From contig JAEOTG010000120.1 in the NCBI GenBank assembly GCA_016839985.1, positions 1 through 7,438 on the forward strand: DNA of 7,438 nucleotides. Reading direction: 5' to 3'. Below, in pieces: positions 1-5,892 of the stretch. Origin of the DNA: Candidatus Heimdallarchaeota archaeon. GTDB lineage: Archaea > Asgardarchaeota > Heimdallarchaeia > Heimdallarchaeales > Heimdallarchaeaceae. Both the position numbers and the translations under genes were made by a program. The notes beneath the pieces were generated by a model. That model was not told the DNA's origin, searched no databases, and worked only from the letters and a program-made list of their open reading frames with translations. Each line of letters starts with the position of its first letter. Positions within the stretch are counted from its first letter, which is position 1.

Positions 1-1
1 A

Positions 2-664
2 AATAAAGAATGGCAGATATTTAAACAGTCAATTGATATGGAGAAAATTCTAAGAATTGATACAAAAACATTGACAGCCCATGAATTTAAAGGAAATTCA
101 TTCATCTCACATGTAAGAATTGCTACATTTGGGAATGTTTCCTATGACAATACTCATCCTTTTGACAGAGAGTTGTTTGACAAAATGTGGGTATTTGCAC
201 ACCATGGACATTTACGCATTTATCGTCAGATTATTGATAGTTTTGAAGTATTCAAACCAAATGGAGACACTGATTCAGAAGCTGCCTTCTGCTCGATTAT
301 GGAAGATCTTCGTATTTTAGGACGAAAAGATGAAGGAAAAGAAATAGCACAAGTGATAGAAAAAAGAGCAATTGAACTTTCCAAACAAGGGGGAATAAAT
401 TTTCTTCTATCAAATGGGAATATTATGTACGCATTTTATTCGGGGTATAGGTCTTTATATTATACGACGCTAAGACCACCATTTGAGGAGTACATAAAAG
501 CAGAAGATGATCAAGTTAAATTTTCATTAAAAACTGTAGATCTTGAAAGCCCCATCACTATATTATCCTCTGCTATTTTAAACAAAGATTTAGATTGGAA
601 AGAATTTGAACAACAAACTCTTTATGTTTTCAAAAATGGAGAAAGAGTAAAGCATGTTTACTAA
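2..664 (+). CDS. Class II glutamine amidotransferase-like protein (YafJ/GATase_4 type), 5'-truncated by window
   Basis: The frame is open from base 2 without a stop, so the ATG at 38 is probably internal and the real start lies before the window. The 12 residues before it (NKEWQIFKQSID) fit the DGWGIG...W-x-I-F-K stretch that follows the catalytic N-terminal Cys in this family; that Cys cannot be seen here. Numbering from the ATG at 38, the glutamine-binding signature HVRIATFG is at 25-32, THPF at 39-42, the HNGxL-equivalent AHHGHL at 54-59, and GDTDSE at 76-81. These match the Ntn-hydrolase amidotransferase domain that releases ammonia from glutamine. No synthase domain follows, as in stand-alone YafJ/EgtC-like proteins, so the acceptor is unknown. 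The Asn usually found in HNG, which helps form the oxyanion hole, is His56. The 3' end faces the minus-strand hydrolase gene across a 2-bp gap. The family call is firm; activity is uncertain. Confidence 0.85.
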   Translation, partial: NKEWQIFKQSIDMEKILRIDTKTLTAHEFKGNSFISHVRIATFGNVSYDNTHPFDRELFDKMWVFAHHGHLRIYRQIIDSFEVFKPNGDTDSEAAFCSIMEDLRILGRKDEGKEIAQVIEKRAIELSKQGGINFLLSNGNIMYAFYSGYRSLYYTTLRPPFEEYIKAEDDQVKFSLKTVDLESPITILSSAILNKDLDWKEFEQQTLYVFKNGERVKHVY

Positions 665-666
665 TT

Positions 667-1527
667 TCATTTTTCTATTTTCAAATATTCTCTAACAAAC
701 ATAGTCATTTCAGCTGAATGAGTTGCTCTATTAGTTTCCATCTCAAAATATTCTGAATTCTTAATTTTATTGTGTATTTGTTTTGATAATTGAGAAGTAT
801 GCATTTTATCCGCTTCCATACCAAGGACAACAACTTTGTTGTCCATCTTTTCATATAAATCCCAGATTTTTATGAAGCAAGTTCTTTTTGCTACAGCTCT
901 CCATTTCTTGGGGTCTGCATCTTCTAAGACTCGGATGTATTTTGCTGCTTGTACTGGATCTTCACTCTTGAATTTTCTAACCCACCATCGCCATATGGGT
1001 TTTGTAATGTAAAAGAGAAAAGTAGGTAAAATATGCATTATGTAACGTGTTGTTGGTGGCATACTGAATTGATATACAGGACCGATAAGGAATGTAATAT
1101 ATGGTTTTAGTTTTTTATTTGCCAAAACATCTGCTATTATTAGAGTACTGTAAGATGAAGTAATAACAGCTAATTTTTCTTGAGGAATTTTAAGATACTC
1201 AACTACTTCTTTAATATCTGTCCCCATTCTGTCTAAATCATTCTTTATTTTTCCTTTTGCAGGTCTGAATGAACCTTTTTCTCTACTTTCAATATACAAA
1301 ATATTGAAATCCTTGCTAGCTTCCATCAACATATCATCCCATCCTGGAACAACAGTTCCCCAACCTGGAATTAATAAAAATGTATAACCATTAAATTTGT
1401 TTTTTTCAGCTTTGGTTTGCAAGATTTTTACTTCTGAGCCATCTGACATCTGAACATAGTTCTCTTCAGCTATTTTCTCATATTCAGTAACCATGTATTC
1501 ACTCAAAGTATTAGTTGATTTGGTCAT
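667..1527 (-). CDS. Alpha/beta hydrolase with degenerate nucleophile elbow (IESREK family)
   Basis: This 286-residue protein has an alpha/beta hydrolase layout. The first core strand and oxyanion loop are LLIPGWG (51-57), followed by LYIESREK (77-84), the nucleophile elbow T-S-S-Y-S (123-127, Ser125 as nucleophile), an acid candidate Asp240 after strand VVVLGME, and His270. It aligns with the gene at 3331-4299: both carry IESREK, and the nucleophile-to-acid distance is 115 residues in both. The elbow lacks both glycines of GxSxG, so catalysis may be reduced or altered. Residues about 161-186 form a hydrophobic, Trp-rich cap that could face a lipid or membrane. There is no signal peptide, so a cytoplasmic location is likely. 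The ATG at 1527 is chosen because a TATA-like GATATAAA lies about 29 bp upstream, which would give a leaderless mRNA; Met12 is an alternative start. The substrate is unknown. Confidence 0.85.
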   Translation of the reverse strand: MTKSTNTLSEYMVTEYEKIAEENYVQMSDGSEVKILQTKAEKNKFNGYTFLLIPGWGTVVPGWDDMLMEASKDFNILYIESREKGSFRPAKGKIKNDLDRMGTDIKEVVEYLKIPQEKLAVITSSYSTLIIADVLANKKLKPYITFLIGPVYQFSMPPTTRYIMHILPTFLFYITKPIWRWWVRKFKSEDPVQAAKYIRVLEDADPKKWRAVAKRTCFIKIWDLYEKMDNKVVVLGMEADKMHTSQLSKQIHNKIKNSEYFEMETNRATHSAEMTMFVREYLKIEK

Positions 1528-1552
1528 CTCTAAAGCGAGACGAACTCACTTC

Positions 1553-1560
1553 TTTATATC
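1553..1560 (-). promoter_or_regulatory. TATA-like box for the hydrolase at 667-1527
   Basis: The minus strand reads GATATAAA, centred about 29 bp before the ATG at 1527. Archaeal TATA boxes sit about 26 bp before transcription starts, so transcription would begin about 3 nt before the ATG, an almost leaderless mRNA. No Shine-Dalgarno sequence is seen before the start, which agrees with this. The box overlaps one arm of the inverted repeat at 1556-1586. Confidence 0.55.
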
Positions 1561-1586
1561 ATTTATTGTTTAAGTGCTTATGATAT
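1556..1586. repeat. 7-bp inverted repeat overlapping a promoter
   Basis: The arms ATATCAT (1556-1562) and ATGATAT (1580-1586) are exact reverse complements separated by 17 bp. The first arm overlaps the TATA-like box of the hydrolase gene at 667-1527. It could be a regulator site, but 7-bp arms in DNA this AT-rich also arise by chance. Confidence 0.3.
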
Positions 1587-1595
1587 TAAAATAAT

Positions 1596-1622
1596 AAAAA
1601 AATTTGAAAAAAATAAAAAAAA
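1596..1622 (-). terminator. Multi-tract oligo-T terminator after the HAAS membrane gene
   Basis: Just past the stop codon at 1628, the minus strand has three successive T tracts of 8, 7 and 7 bases (1622-1615, 1613-1607, 1602-1596) with no strong hairpin. Runs of T without a stem are the usual intrinsic termination signal in archaea. This separates the padR-HAAS operon from the downstream hydrolase gene, which has its own TATA box. Confidence 0.65.
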
Positions 1623-1627
1623 GATAA

Positions 1628-2680
1628 TTAAGCAGTCCTTATGTCTTCTTCTGTAAAACCTTTGAACTCCAATCTGACTATTTTAGATATTTCTGTAATC
1701 ATTGCTAGTGCTGTTATAACTGCTACAAATATTACTCCGATTAGTATGTAAAGCTGGATGTCTGCTCCAGGGAATATAGCTAATAGTGGATCTCTAAGTA
1801 TGTTAGTATTATAATGTAGTTGCAAGAACAAAGCTATGGTTAAGCTTTGTGGGACTAGATACACTCCCAAGAATAATTGTTGCATTCTAAGATGATCTCC
1901 AATCAATGCTTGAGAAAACCTTATGCATCCAGATATAACTAGAATTCCTCCAAAGTATCTTAACCAAGGAACAAGGTATATCATATCAAAAGCATAGTAT
2001 TCATTAAAGTTAAAGAATGGAAAGACTAACAGTAGAATACCAAAAGTTAACCCCATAATCGCTTCAAAAAGATAAGCTCCTTGACTAGGAATAACTCTTT
2101 TAGCTTTTTTAGGTTTTCTTGGTTTAGTCTTAATTTTTATTTCTTTTGTTAGCTTTATCTTGTCTACTTTGAGATCCTTAGGTAGAAAACCGTGCATAGA
2201 TAATTGAACAAATATTAAACTTATAGCTGCAAATCCTATTGCAAAACCTGTAAACATTCCTTCAAACATTTGTCCTACAACTTGTCCTGCTGGTTCTTTT
2301 CCTATGGTAAATGCCATTGTAAGTAAGTTTACAAAGACAACTATAACTCCTACAAATATCAAAGTTTTATAATACCAAGGCCATAGCTCTTCAGTAATGT
2401 AGAACTTGGGATTACCTCTTTTTCTGTATTCTCTGGCAATGTTGCGGGGATTACCCATTAATATAATTGCTTCTTGTACATGTTGTATTTGTGGTTCTTC
2501 ACTCTGAGCAAGCTCTGAAGCTTTATCCCAAATATGACTTTCTAATTCCTCTAGAACATCCTTTAGTTCTTCAGTATTAGTCTTTAACCAAATTGGTAGT
2601 TTTTTGGTTACTTCATCTAAGAATTCTTTTACTAACGAGAACTCATCAATAAGTTCTTCATCATTAATTCTTTTACTCAT
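1628..2680 (-). CDS. HAAS-domain membrane protein partnered with PadR
   Basis: The N-terminal ~100 residues are soluble and resemble the HAAS (HTH-associated alpha-helical signalling, DUF1700-like) domain. Helices of the type FLDEVTKKLP...LEELESHIWDKASELA are followed by the ending MGNPRNIAREYRKR, as in the family's LGdPkeiAreY. Six hydrophobic segments follow at about 104-126, 139-163, 202-224, 236-256, 268-289 and 307-329. A very basic loop (about 167-198) between helices 2 and 3 suggests a cytoplasmic side, giving N-in/C-in topology. HAAS proteins usually sit beside PadR regulators and are thought to pass a membrane signal to them; the gene lies 3' of padR in one operon. An ATG at 2686 is also in frame, but the GAGGT site at 2692-2688 is 7 nt from the ATG at 2680 and only 1 nt from the other, so 2680 is preferred (350 residues). 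The signal sensed is unknown. Confidence 0.88.
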   Translation of the reverse strand: MSKRINDEELIDEFSLVKEFLDEVTKKLPIWLKTNTEELKDVLEELESHIWDKASELAQSEEPQIQHVQEAIILMGNPRNIAREYRKRGNPKFYITEELWPWYYKTLIFVGVIVVFVNLLTMAFTIGKEPAGQVVGQMFEGMFTGFAIGFAAISLIFVQLSMHGFLPKDLKVDKIKLTKEIKIKTKPRKPKKAKRVIPSQGAYLFEAIMGLTFGILLLVFPFFNFNEYYAFDMIYLVPWLRYFGGILVISGCIRFSQALIGDHLRMQQLFLGVYLVPQSLTIALFLQLHYNTNILRDPLLAIFPGADIQLYILIGVIFVAVITALAMITEISKIVRLEFKGFTEEDIRTA

Positions 2681-2687
2681 TTTCATT

Positions 2688-2692
2688 ACCTC
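2688..2692 (-). promoter_or_regulatory. Shine-Dalgarno site deciding the HAAS gene start
   Basis: The minus strand GAGGT overlaps the TGA stop codon of padR and lies 7 nt before the ATG at 2680, the same spacing as other sites in this window. It is too close to the in-frame ATG at 2686 to serve it. The overlap suggests translational coupling of padR and the HAAS gene. Confidence 0.65.
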
Positions 2693-3212
2693 ATTTTGCT
2701 AATCCTTCTATATTGAGTCCGCATATGTTGCAGAACATGACATCCTCCTCTTGTGGGATTTTGTTTGCACAATTAGGACAATACAAAAACTCCTTATCTG
2801 GAAGTTTAATTTCAACTTCCATTAAAGGGGAAATTGCTTCAAGAAGTTTGGAAAAGAATCCTATCATGTGATTGTACAATCTGATTCCTTCCTCTGTTAA
2901 TTTGTAATATTTACGAGGACGACCACCAGATTCTTTCCTTTCTGATGTTAATAATCCGTCTCTTTCCAGTTTTCTAAGAATTGGATAGAGGGTTCCTTCT
3001 TCTATTACTAATATCTCCTTAGTTTCGGTTACTAATTCTTTTAGTAACTGATATCCATATATTCCATCATCAGGATGACGTTTAACTATGGATAAAGCAG
3101 ATAAGGTAGAAATACCACGAAGTAATTCTGATTCAAAGTTCTCAACATAGGAACGGAATTGTTCTGAGCCAATTAAGGCTTCAGGGCGGTAAGTTTTTAT
3201 GTTTCTGAACAT
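2691..3212 (-). CDS. PadR-family transcriptional regulator with C-terminal zinc ribbon
   Basis: Residues about 29-112 form a PadR winged helix-turn-helix: ELLRGISTLSAL, then DGIYGYQLLKEL, the recognition helix region EEGTLYPILRKLERDGLL (71-88), and a wing with GGRPRKYYKLTEEG (96-109). These are canonical PadR motifs. A helix at about 113-133 probably forms the dimer interface. The tail carries two CxxC pairs, Cys145/Cys148 and Cys161/Cys164, as a short zinc ribbon, which most PadR proteins lack. The gene has its own TATA box and an AGGTGA ribosome site 6 nt before the ATG. A perfect inverted repeat between the TATA box and the predicted transcription start suggests it represses its own operon. 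PadR proteins are dimeric repressors that usually bind small ligands; in PadR/HAAS pairs the membrane partner is thought to control the regulator. The ribbon may add DNA, protein or metal binding (inference). Confidence 0.92.
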   Translation of the reverse strand: MFRNIKTYRPEALIGSEQFRSYVENFESELLRGISTLSALSIVKRHPDDGIYGYQLLKELVTETKEILVIEEGTLYPILRKLERDGLLTSERKESGGRPRKYYKLTEEGIRLYNHMIGFFSKLLEAISPLMEVEIKLPDKEFLYCPNCANKIPQEEDVMFCNICGLNIEGLAK

Positions 3213-3218
3213 TTTTTT

Positions 3219-3224
3219 TCACCT
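3219..3224 (-). promoter_or_regulatory. Shine-Dalgarno site of padR
   Basis: The minus strand AGGTGA is followed by six A residues and the ATG at 3212. It is a strong match to the 3' end of 16S rRNA and supports this start and a leadered mRNA. Confidence 0.7.
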
Positions 3225-3256
3225 TTGTATATTGTGTGTAATTTACCTTTCTACGA

Positions 3257-3277
3257 ATACTATAACACGTATAGTAT
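3257..3277. promoter_or_regulatory. Candidate PadR operator (8-bp perfect inverted repeat)
   Basis: The arms ATACTATA (3257-3264) and TATAGTAT (3270-3277) are perfect reverse complements around a 5-bp spacer. The site begins inside the padR TATA box and covers the DNA up to the predicted transcription start near 3252. A dimer bound here would block promoter access. Size, symmetry and position fit an autoregulatory site for a dimeric winged-helix repressor; binding by this PadR is inferred. Confidence 0.6.
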
Positions 3278-3282
3278 ATAAA
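3275..3282 (-). promoter_or_regulatory. TATA box of the padR-HAAS operon
   Basis: The minus strand TTTATATA is a consensus-grade archaeal TATA box. With the usual spacing, transcription would start near 3252 and give a 5' leader of about 40 nt carrying the AGGTGA site. Confidence 0.7.
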
Positions 3283-3312
3283 CCTTAGCATATGTTATTT
3301 TATTTAGTGAAT

Positions 3313-3318
3313 AAAAAA
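3313..3318 (-). terminator. Short T tract after the hydrolase at 3331-4299
   Basis: A run of six T lies on the minus strand 13 nt past the stop codon, ahead of the padR promoter. It is a weak oligo-T termination candidate; some readthrough into padR is possible. Confidence 0.35.
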
Positions 3319-3330
3319 CTTTTAGTCTCC

Positions 3331-4299
3331 CTACTCTCTTTCTAAAGGTATTTCAAAGACTTTTAAGGGAGGGGGAATTGAGTCAACACTTTCAGATCTT
3401 GAAAAGATATTTGCTATGATTCCAAAGAAATGTTCTCTTTCTTCATCTGACACTCCTGTGACTAATAACTTACAATTTGGGATCAACTTTGAATAGTGAT
3501 AGTATTCTTCACTTCGGTGTAAATTATCTGCAGGACCATGGCATATAACTACATTGTTTTTGATTTTTGGTAAATCATTGGTAACGTCAAAATCTCTACA
3601 ATGAATTGAACTCTTTCTAAATTTCCAAGGTACTGCTTCTTTTATGAAAATCAAAATTTTATCTCTTTGGGTGACATTCTTAGGATCTGGTAAGAATGTA
3701 TGTGCTAATATCATTCTTATAATCCCTAGAATGAATGGAGGAGTTATTGGATTTATGACATAGGTAAGAAATTTAGCGTAATCCCATCTTATTATTGGAT
3801 CATAGAGAATTGACACATCTGGATTGAAATAATTGTTTATCAATCCTTGTAAAATCATCGCTCCTCCATAACTTGATCCAGCTATGTTATACTTTTTTTT
3901 ATCAATATCAAAAAACTCTAAGACTTCTCTGATATCTTTTGCTAACTGATCTATCTTAAAATTAGCTTTTCTACCTCTTTCAATTCGACTAGATTTTTTC
4001 TCTCTTGATTCTATAAAATAATATTCTGTATTGTTATGATTTGGAATGTGAAAATCCTTCCATATTTGCGGAGGACTAAAAAATCCAGAGACAAACACAA
4101 AAGGTTTCTTTGCAATTTGCTTTTCTGGTTTATAATGGAGCACCCTAATCTCTCCTCCTTCCCCAGGAACATAACAGCTCTCACTCACCCCGTCTTCATA
4201 GAAAACTGGCACATCTTTTTTTCCTTTATCTAATAAATCTCTAACAGCTTTTTTTTGTTTATTAGATAGCTCGAATATGTCGTTTTCAGTAGACACCAT
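3331..4299 (-). CDS. Alpha/beta hydrolase with intact triad (IESREK family)
   Basis: This 322-residue protein has an alpha/beta hydrolase fold: strand and oxyanion loop FVFVSGFF (67-74), FIESREK (95-101), the nucleophile elbow G-S-S-Y-G (141-145, Ser143), acid Asp258 in CHGPADN, and His290 in EREHFFG. It is a paralogue of the 667-1527 product, with the same motif and the same 115-residue gap from nucleophile to acid, but with a standard GxSxG elbow. A hydrophobic cap stretch (about 175-203) could fit lipid-like substrates. No signal peptide is seen, so it is probably cytoplasmic. The ATG follows the TAA of the M23 gene with no gap, and an AGGTGA site inside that gene's end lies 7 nt upstream, so the two form an operon with translational coupling. 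A specific reaction (esterase, lipase or thioesterase) cannot be assigned. Confidence 0.87.
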   Translation of the reverse strand: MVSTENDIFELSNKQKKAVRDLLDKGKKDVPVFYEDGVSESCYVPGEGGEIRVLHYKPEKQIAKKPFVFVSGFFSPPQIWKDFHIPNHNNTEYYFIESREKKSSRIERGRKANFKIDQLAKDIREVLEFFDIDKKKYNIAGSSYGGAMILQGLINNYFNPDVSILYDPIIRWDYAKFLTYVINPITPPFILGIIRMILAHTFLPDPKNVTQRDKILIFIKEAVPWKFRKSSIHCRDFDVTNDLPKIKNNVVICHGPADNLHRSEEYYHYSKLIPNCKLLVTGVSDEEREHFFGIIANIFSRSESVDSIPPPLKVFEIPLERE

Positions 4300-4950
4300 T
4301 TAATCATCACCTGGATAGCATAAATCCCATGATTGATAAGAATGTATCATCTCCATTAGCTCTGTATATCCCGCTGTGGAGAAATATTTTTGGGGGCAGC
4401 TTCTTCCTCCTCCCTCAATAACATCAAAATGGATATGTGCTCCTTCATTCACATATAGAAATCTTGCAATTTCTTCACCTATTTCTACCCAATCCCCAAC
4501 CTGCACTTTGAACATAGCAAGTTGTTTATCTTTATCTGCTTCATTTTGTGTCCATGGTTCAAAATTATATCCAATTTCCACAGTTTTATTGAACCTTATC
4601 CATATTCTTGCATAGAACCTGTTTTCTACTCCCTCACCATTGTCAGTCCATTCTATTTTCTCAACTTTTCCAGGTGTTGCGGCAAGAACCTTGGAATTAT
4701 TGAGTAAGAAGTAATCTATTCCTTGATGCTTAAATCCCCAAGGACAACTATCTGTATCACTATATCCCTCATTAAACGCATAAATATCAGACCTATTTTC
4801 ATAAATTACATCCATGTAATTAAGATGGTCTGAAGAATAACGGTCACCAGCGTTGAAAGTTATTCTACCCCAAAAGAAATAAAGAGCAGTTGCTCCAAAA
4901 CCTGCACCTACTATCAGTAAGATAATTAAGATTGCTTTGAGTTTTCCCAT
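4300..4950 (-). CDS. Membrane-anchored M23/LytM-type metallopeptidase
   Basis: A short basic N-terminus and a hydrophobic segment (about 6-27) form a signal anchor, placing the rest outside the cell. The domain has the M23 order: HxxxD as H75-Q-G-I-D79, then VLAATPGKVEKIEW (88-101), VQVGDWVEIGEEIARF (149-164), and HxH as H172-I-H174 in AHIHFDV. These supply the zinc ligands (His75, Asp79, His174) and the catalytic His172, so the site looks intact. Three Cys (69, 185, 211) could include a disulfide, and three N-x-S/T sequons (52, 84, 121) are possible glycosylation sites. M23 enzymes cut peptide bridges in bacterial peptidoglycan, or glycine-rich peptides. Archaea lack murein, so the target could be an envelope protein, pseudomurein-like material or bacterial cell wall (all inferred). 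A TATA-like box suggests a leaderless start at the ATG at 4950. The following hydrolase gene is directly abutted. Confidence 0.82.
   Translation of the reverse strand: MGKLKAILIILLIVGAGFGATALYFFWGRITFNAGDRYSSDHLNYMDVIYENRSDIYAFNEGYSDTDSCPWGFKHQGIDYFLLNNSKVLAATPGKVEKIEWTDNGEGVENRFYARIWIRFNKTVEIGYNFEPWTQNEADKDKQLAMFKVQVGDWVEIGEEIARFLYVNEGAHIHFDVIEGGGRSCPQKYFSTAGYTELMEMIHSYQSWDLCYPGDD
4307..4312 (-). promoter_or_regulatory. Shine-Dalgarno site of the hydrolase at 3331-4299
   Basis: AGGTGA on the minus strand lies within the last codons of the M23 gene, 7 nt before the ATG at 4299. It supports both the start and cotranscription of the two genes. Confidence 0.65.
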
Positions 4951-4972
4951 TACTAAGTTTATTTGAGAAATG

Positions 4973-4981
4973 GTTTAAAAG
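4973..4981 (-). promoter_or_regulatory. TATA-like box of the M23-hydrolase operon
   Basis: The minus strand CTTTTAAAC is centred about 26 bp before the ATG at 4950, which would place the transcription start at the start codon. No ribosome site precedes the ATG, agreeing with a leaderless mRNA. The box touches the 33-bp gap after the upstream hydrolase gene, so readthrough from that gene is also possible. Confidence 0.5.
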
Positions 4982-4983
4982 TT

Positions 4984-5883
4984 TTAAGCATAAAATTTCT
5001 GAAGGTCTTCAACAATAGTTCTTATTATTTTCTTGTCAGAGAAATAACAAGCATGGCTCATAGGTCCCCACCCTCTCAGAATTCCTCCTGAAAAAACCTC
5101 TTTATCAATAATCATTGGATAAGTGTTTTTTCTAGCATTTTCACTCCTTTTAGCATATTCTTCATTGATTACTCCTATCGGATAAGCTAGATAATCGTTT
5201 TTGTTATAGAAATTAACCCATTTATTAACTTCAATTGGCTTTCCAAACTTGGGATTAGATAAGAGAACTGTCACCAAGGGTAAAGGATTTCCTGATGTAT
5301 ATAGAAATCTCAGTGTTTCCCCTCTTTCTAATGGTGTTTTTGTTTCTTTAAAAGAAGCGATATTTCGAGATTCTTGAAGATATGATAGAAAATAGTAGGT
5401 TATAATAGCACCTAAACTGTGTGCGAAAATAACCAAATTTACATTTCCTCCTAATTCTGCTGCATGTCTCTTCAATTCATCTAGAAATTTTTCATTAACC
5501 TTTTCAAATAATGGCTTATTGTTTTCTTTATACAATAGGTACATTATAGGATATCCAAAACAATCAAATAGAAAGGATTTAACTCCACTCCAACCAGGAA
5601 CAGATTTTTTGAACAAGAATGATTTCTTTTGGTTTTTGGCTCCCATCTCATACTTCTCTTTCATTTTCTCTAATATAGGATCCATAAACTCAGACCATGT
5701 TATATCCTTAACAATTACTTTATTCTTTAGATTTTCAATTTTGTTTACTCTGTTTAACAATCTGGTTTTGCATTTTGTAAACTCTTTGTCGAAATATGTA
5801 TATTCTAAGCTATTAGTATCTTGATTAAATTCCTTTATCATTACTCCATGAGTAACTAAGATTAACGTTTTTTCGTTTTTCAT
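4984..5883 (-). CDS. Alpha/beta hydrolase, AHSLG type
   Basis: With the ATG at 5883 (299 residues), the order is LILVTHG (7-13) as first strand and oxyanion region, a long insert (about 20-130), the nucleophile elbow A-H-S-L-G (154-158, Ser156) after VNLVIF, acid candidate Asp230 in VNFYNKNDYLAYPIG, and His277 in PMSHACYF. This is a complete Ser-Asp-His set. The W-x-N-F-Y-x-x-x-D-x-x-A-Y-P pattern occurs in cytosolic lipase-like serine hydrolases. It lacks the IESREK motif, so it belongs to another subgroup than the other two hydrolases here. No signal peptide or membrane helix is clear. A GTG at 5892 is an alternative in-frame start; the ATG is preferred as the commoner codon. A five-codon ORF just upstream ends over this ATG. 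It lies 33 bp before the M23 gene on the same strand. The substrate is unknown. Confidence 0.82.
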   Translation of the reverse strand: MKNEKTLILVTHGVMIKEFNQDTNSLEYTYFDKEFTKCKTRLLNRVNKIENLKNKVIVKDITWSEFMDPILEKMKEKYEMGAKNQKKSFLFKKSVPGWSGVKSFLFDCFGYPIMYLLYKENNKPLFEKVNEKFLDELKRHAAELGGNVNLVIFAHSLGAIITYYFLSYLQESRNIASFKETKTPLERGETLRFLYTSGNPLPLVTVLLSNPKFGKPIEVNKWVNFYNKNDYLAYPIGVINEEYAKRSENARKNTYPMIIDKEVFSGGILRGWGPMSHACYFSDKKIIRTIVEDLQKFYA

Positions 5884-5892
5884 AATCCACAC

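Noticed and set aside
120..320. 66-codon ORF in another frame of the amidotransferase
   Set aside because: It lies across the HVRxAT to GDTDSE region of the real gene, in a different frame.
4036..4233. 65-codon plus-strand ORF inside the second hydrolase
   Set aside because: It is antisense to a conserved gene with no independent support.
4376..4707. Two overlapping plus-strand ORFs inside the M23 gene
   Set aside because: They overlap each other and lie opposite the zinc-motif coding region; no ribosome site or promoter was seen.
5519..5824. 101-codon plus-strand ORF inside the AHSLG hydrolase
   Set aside because: It is a shadow of a gene with recognisable catalytic motifs on the other strand.
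4300..5892. Toxin-immunity or defence system
   Set aside because: A secreted-side peptidase beside hydrolases suggests this, but there is no immunity gene, nuclease, NTPase or sensor domain to support it.
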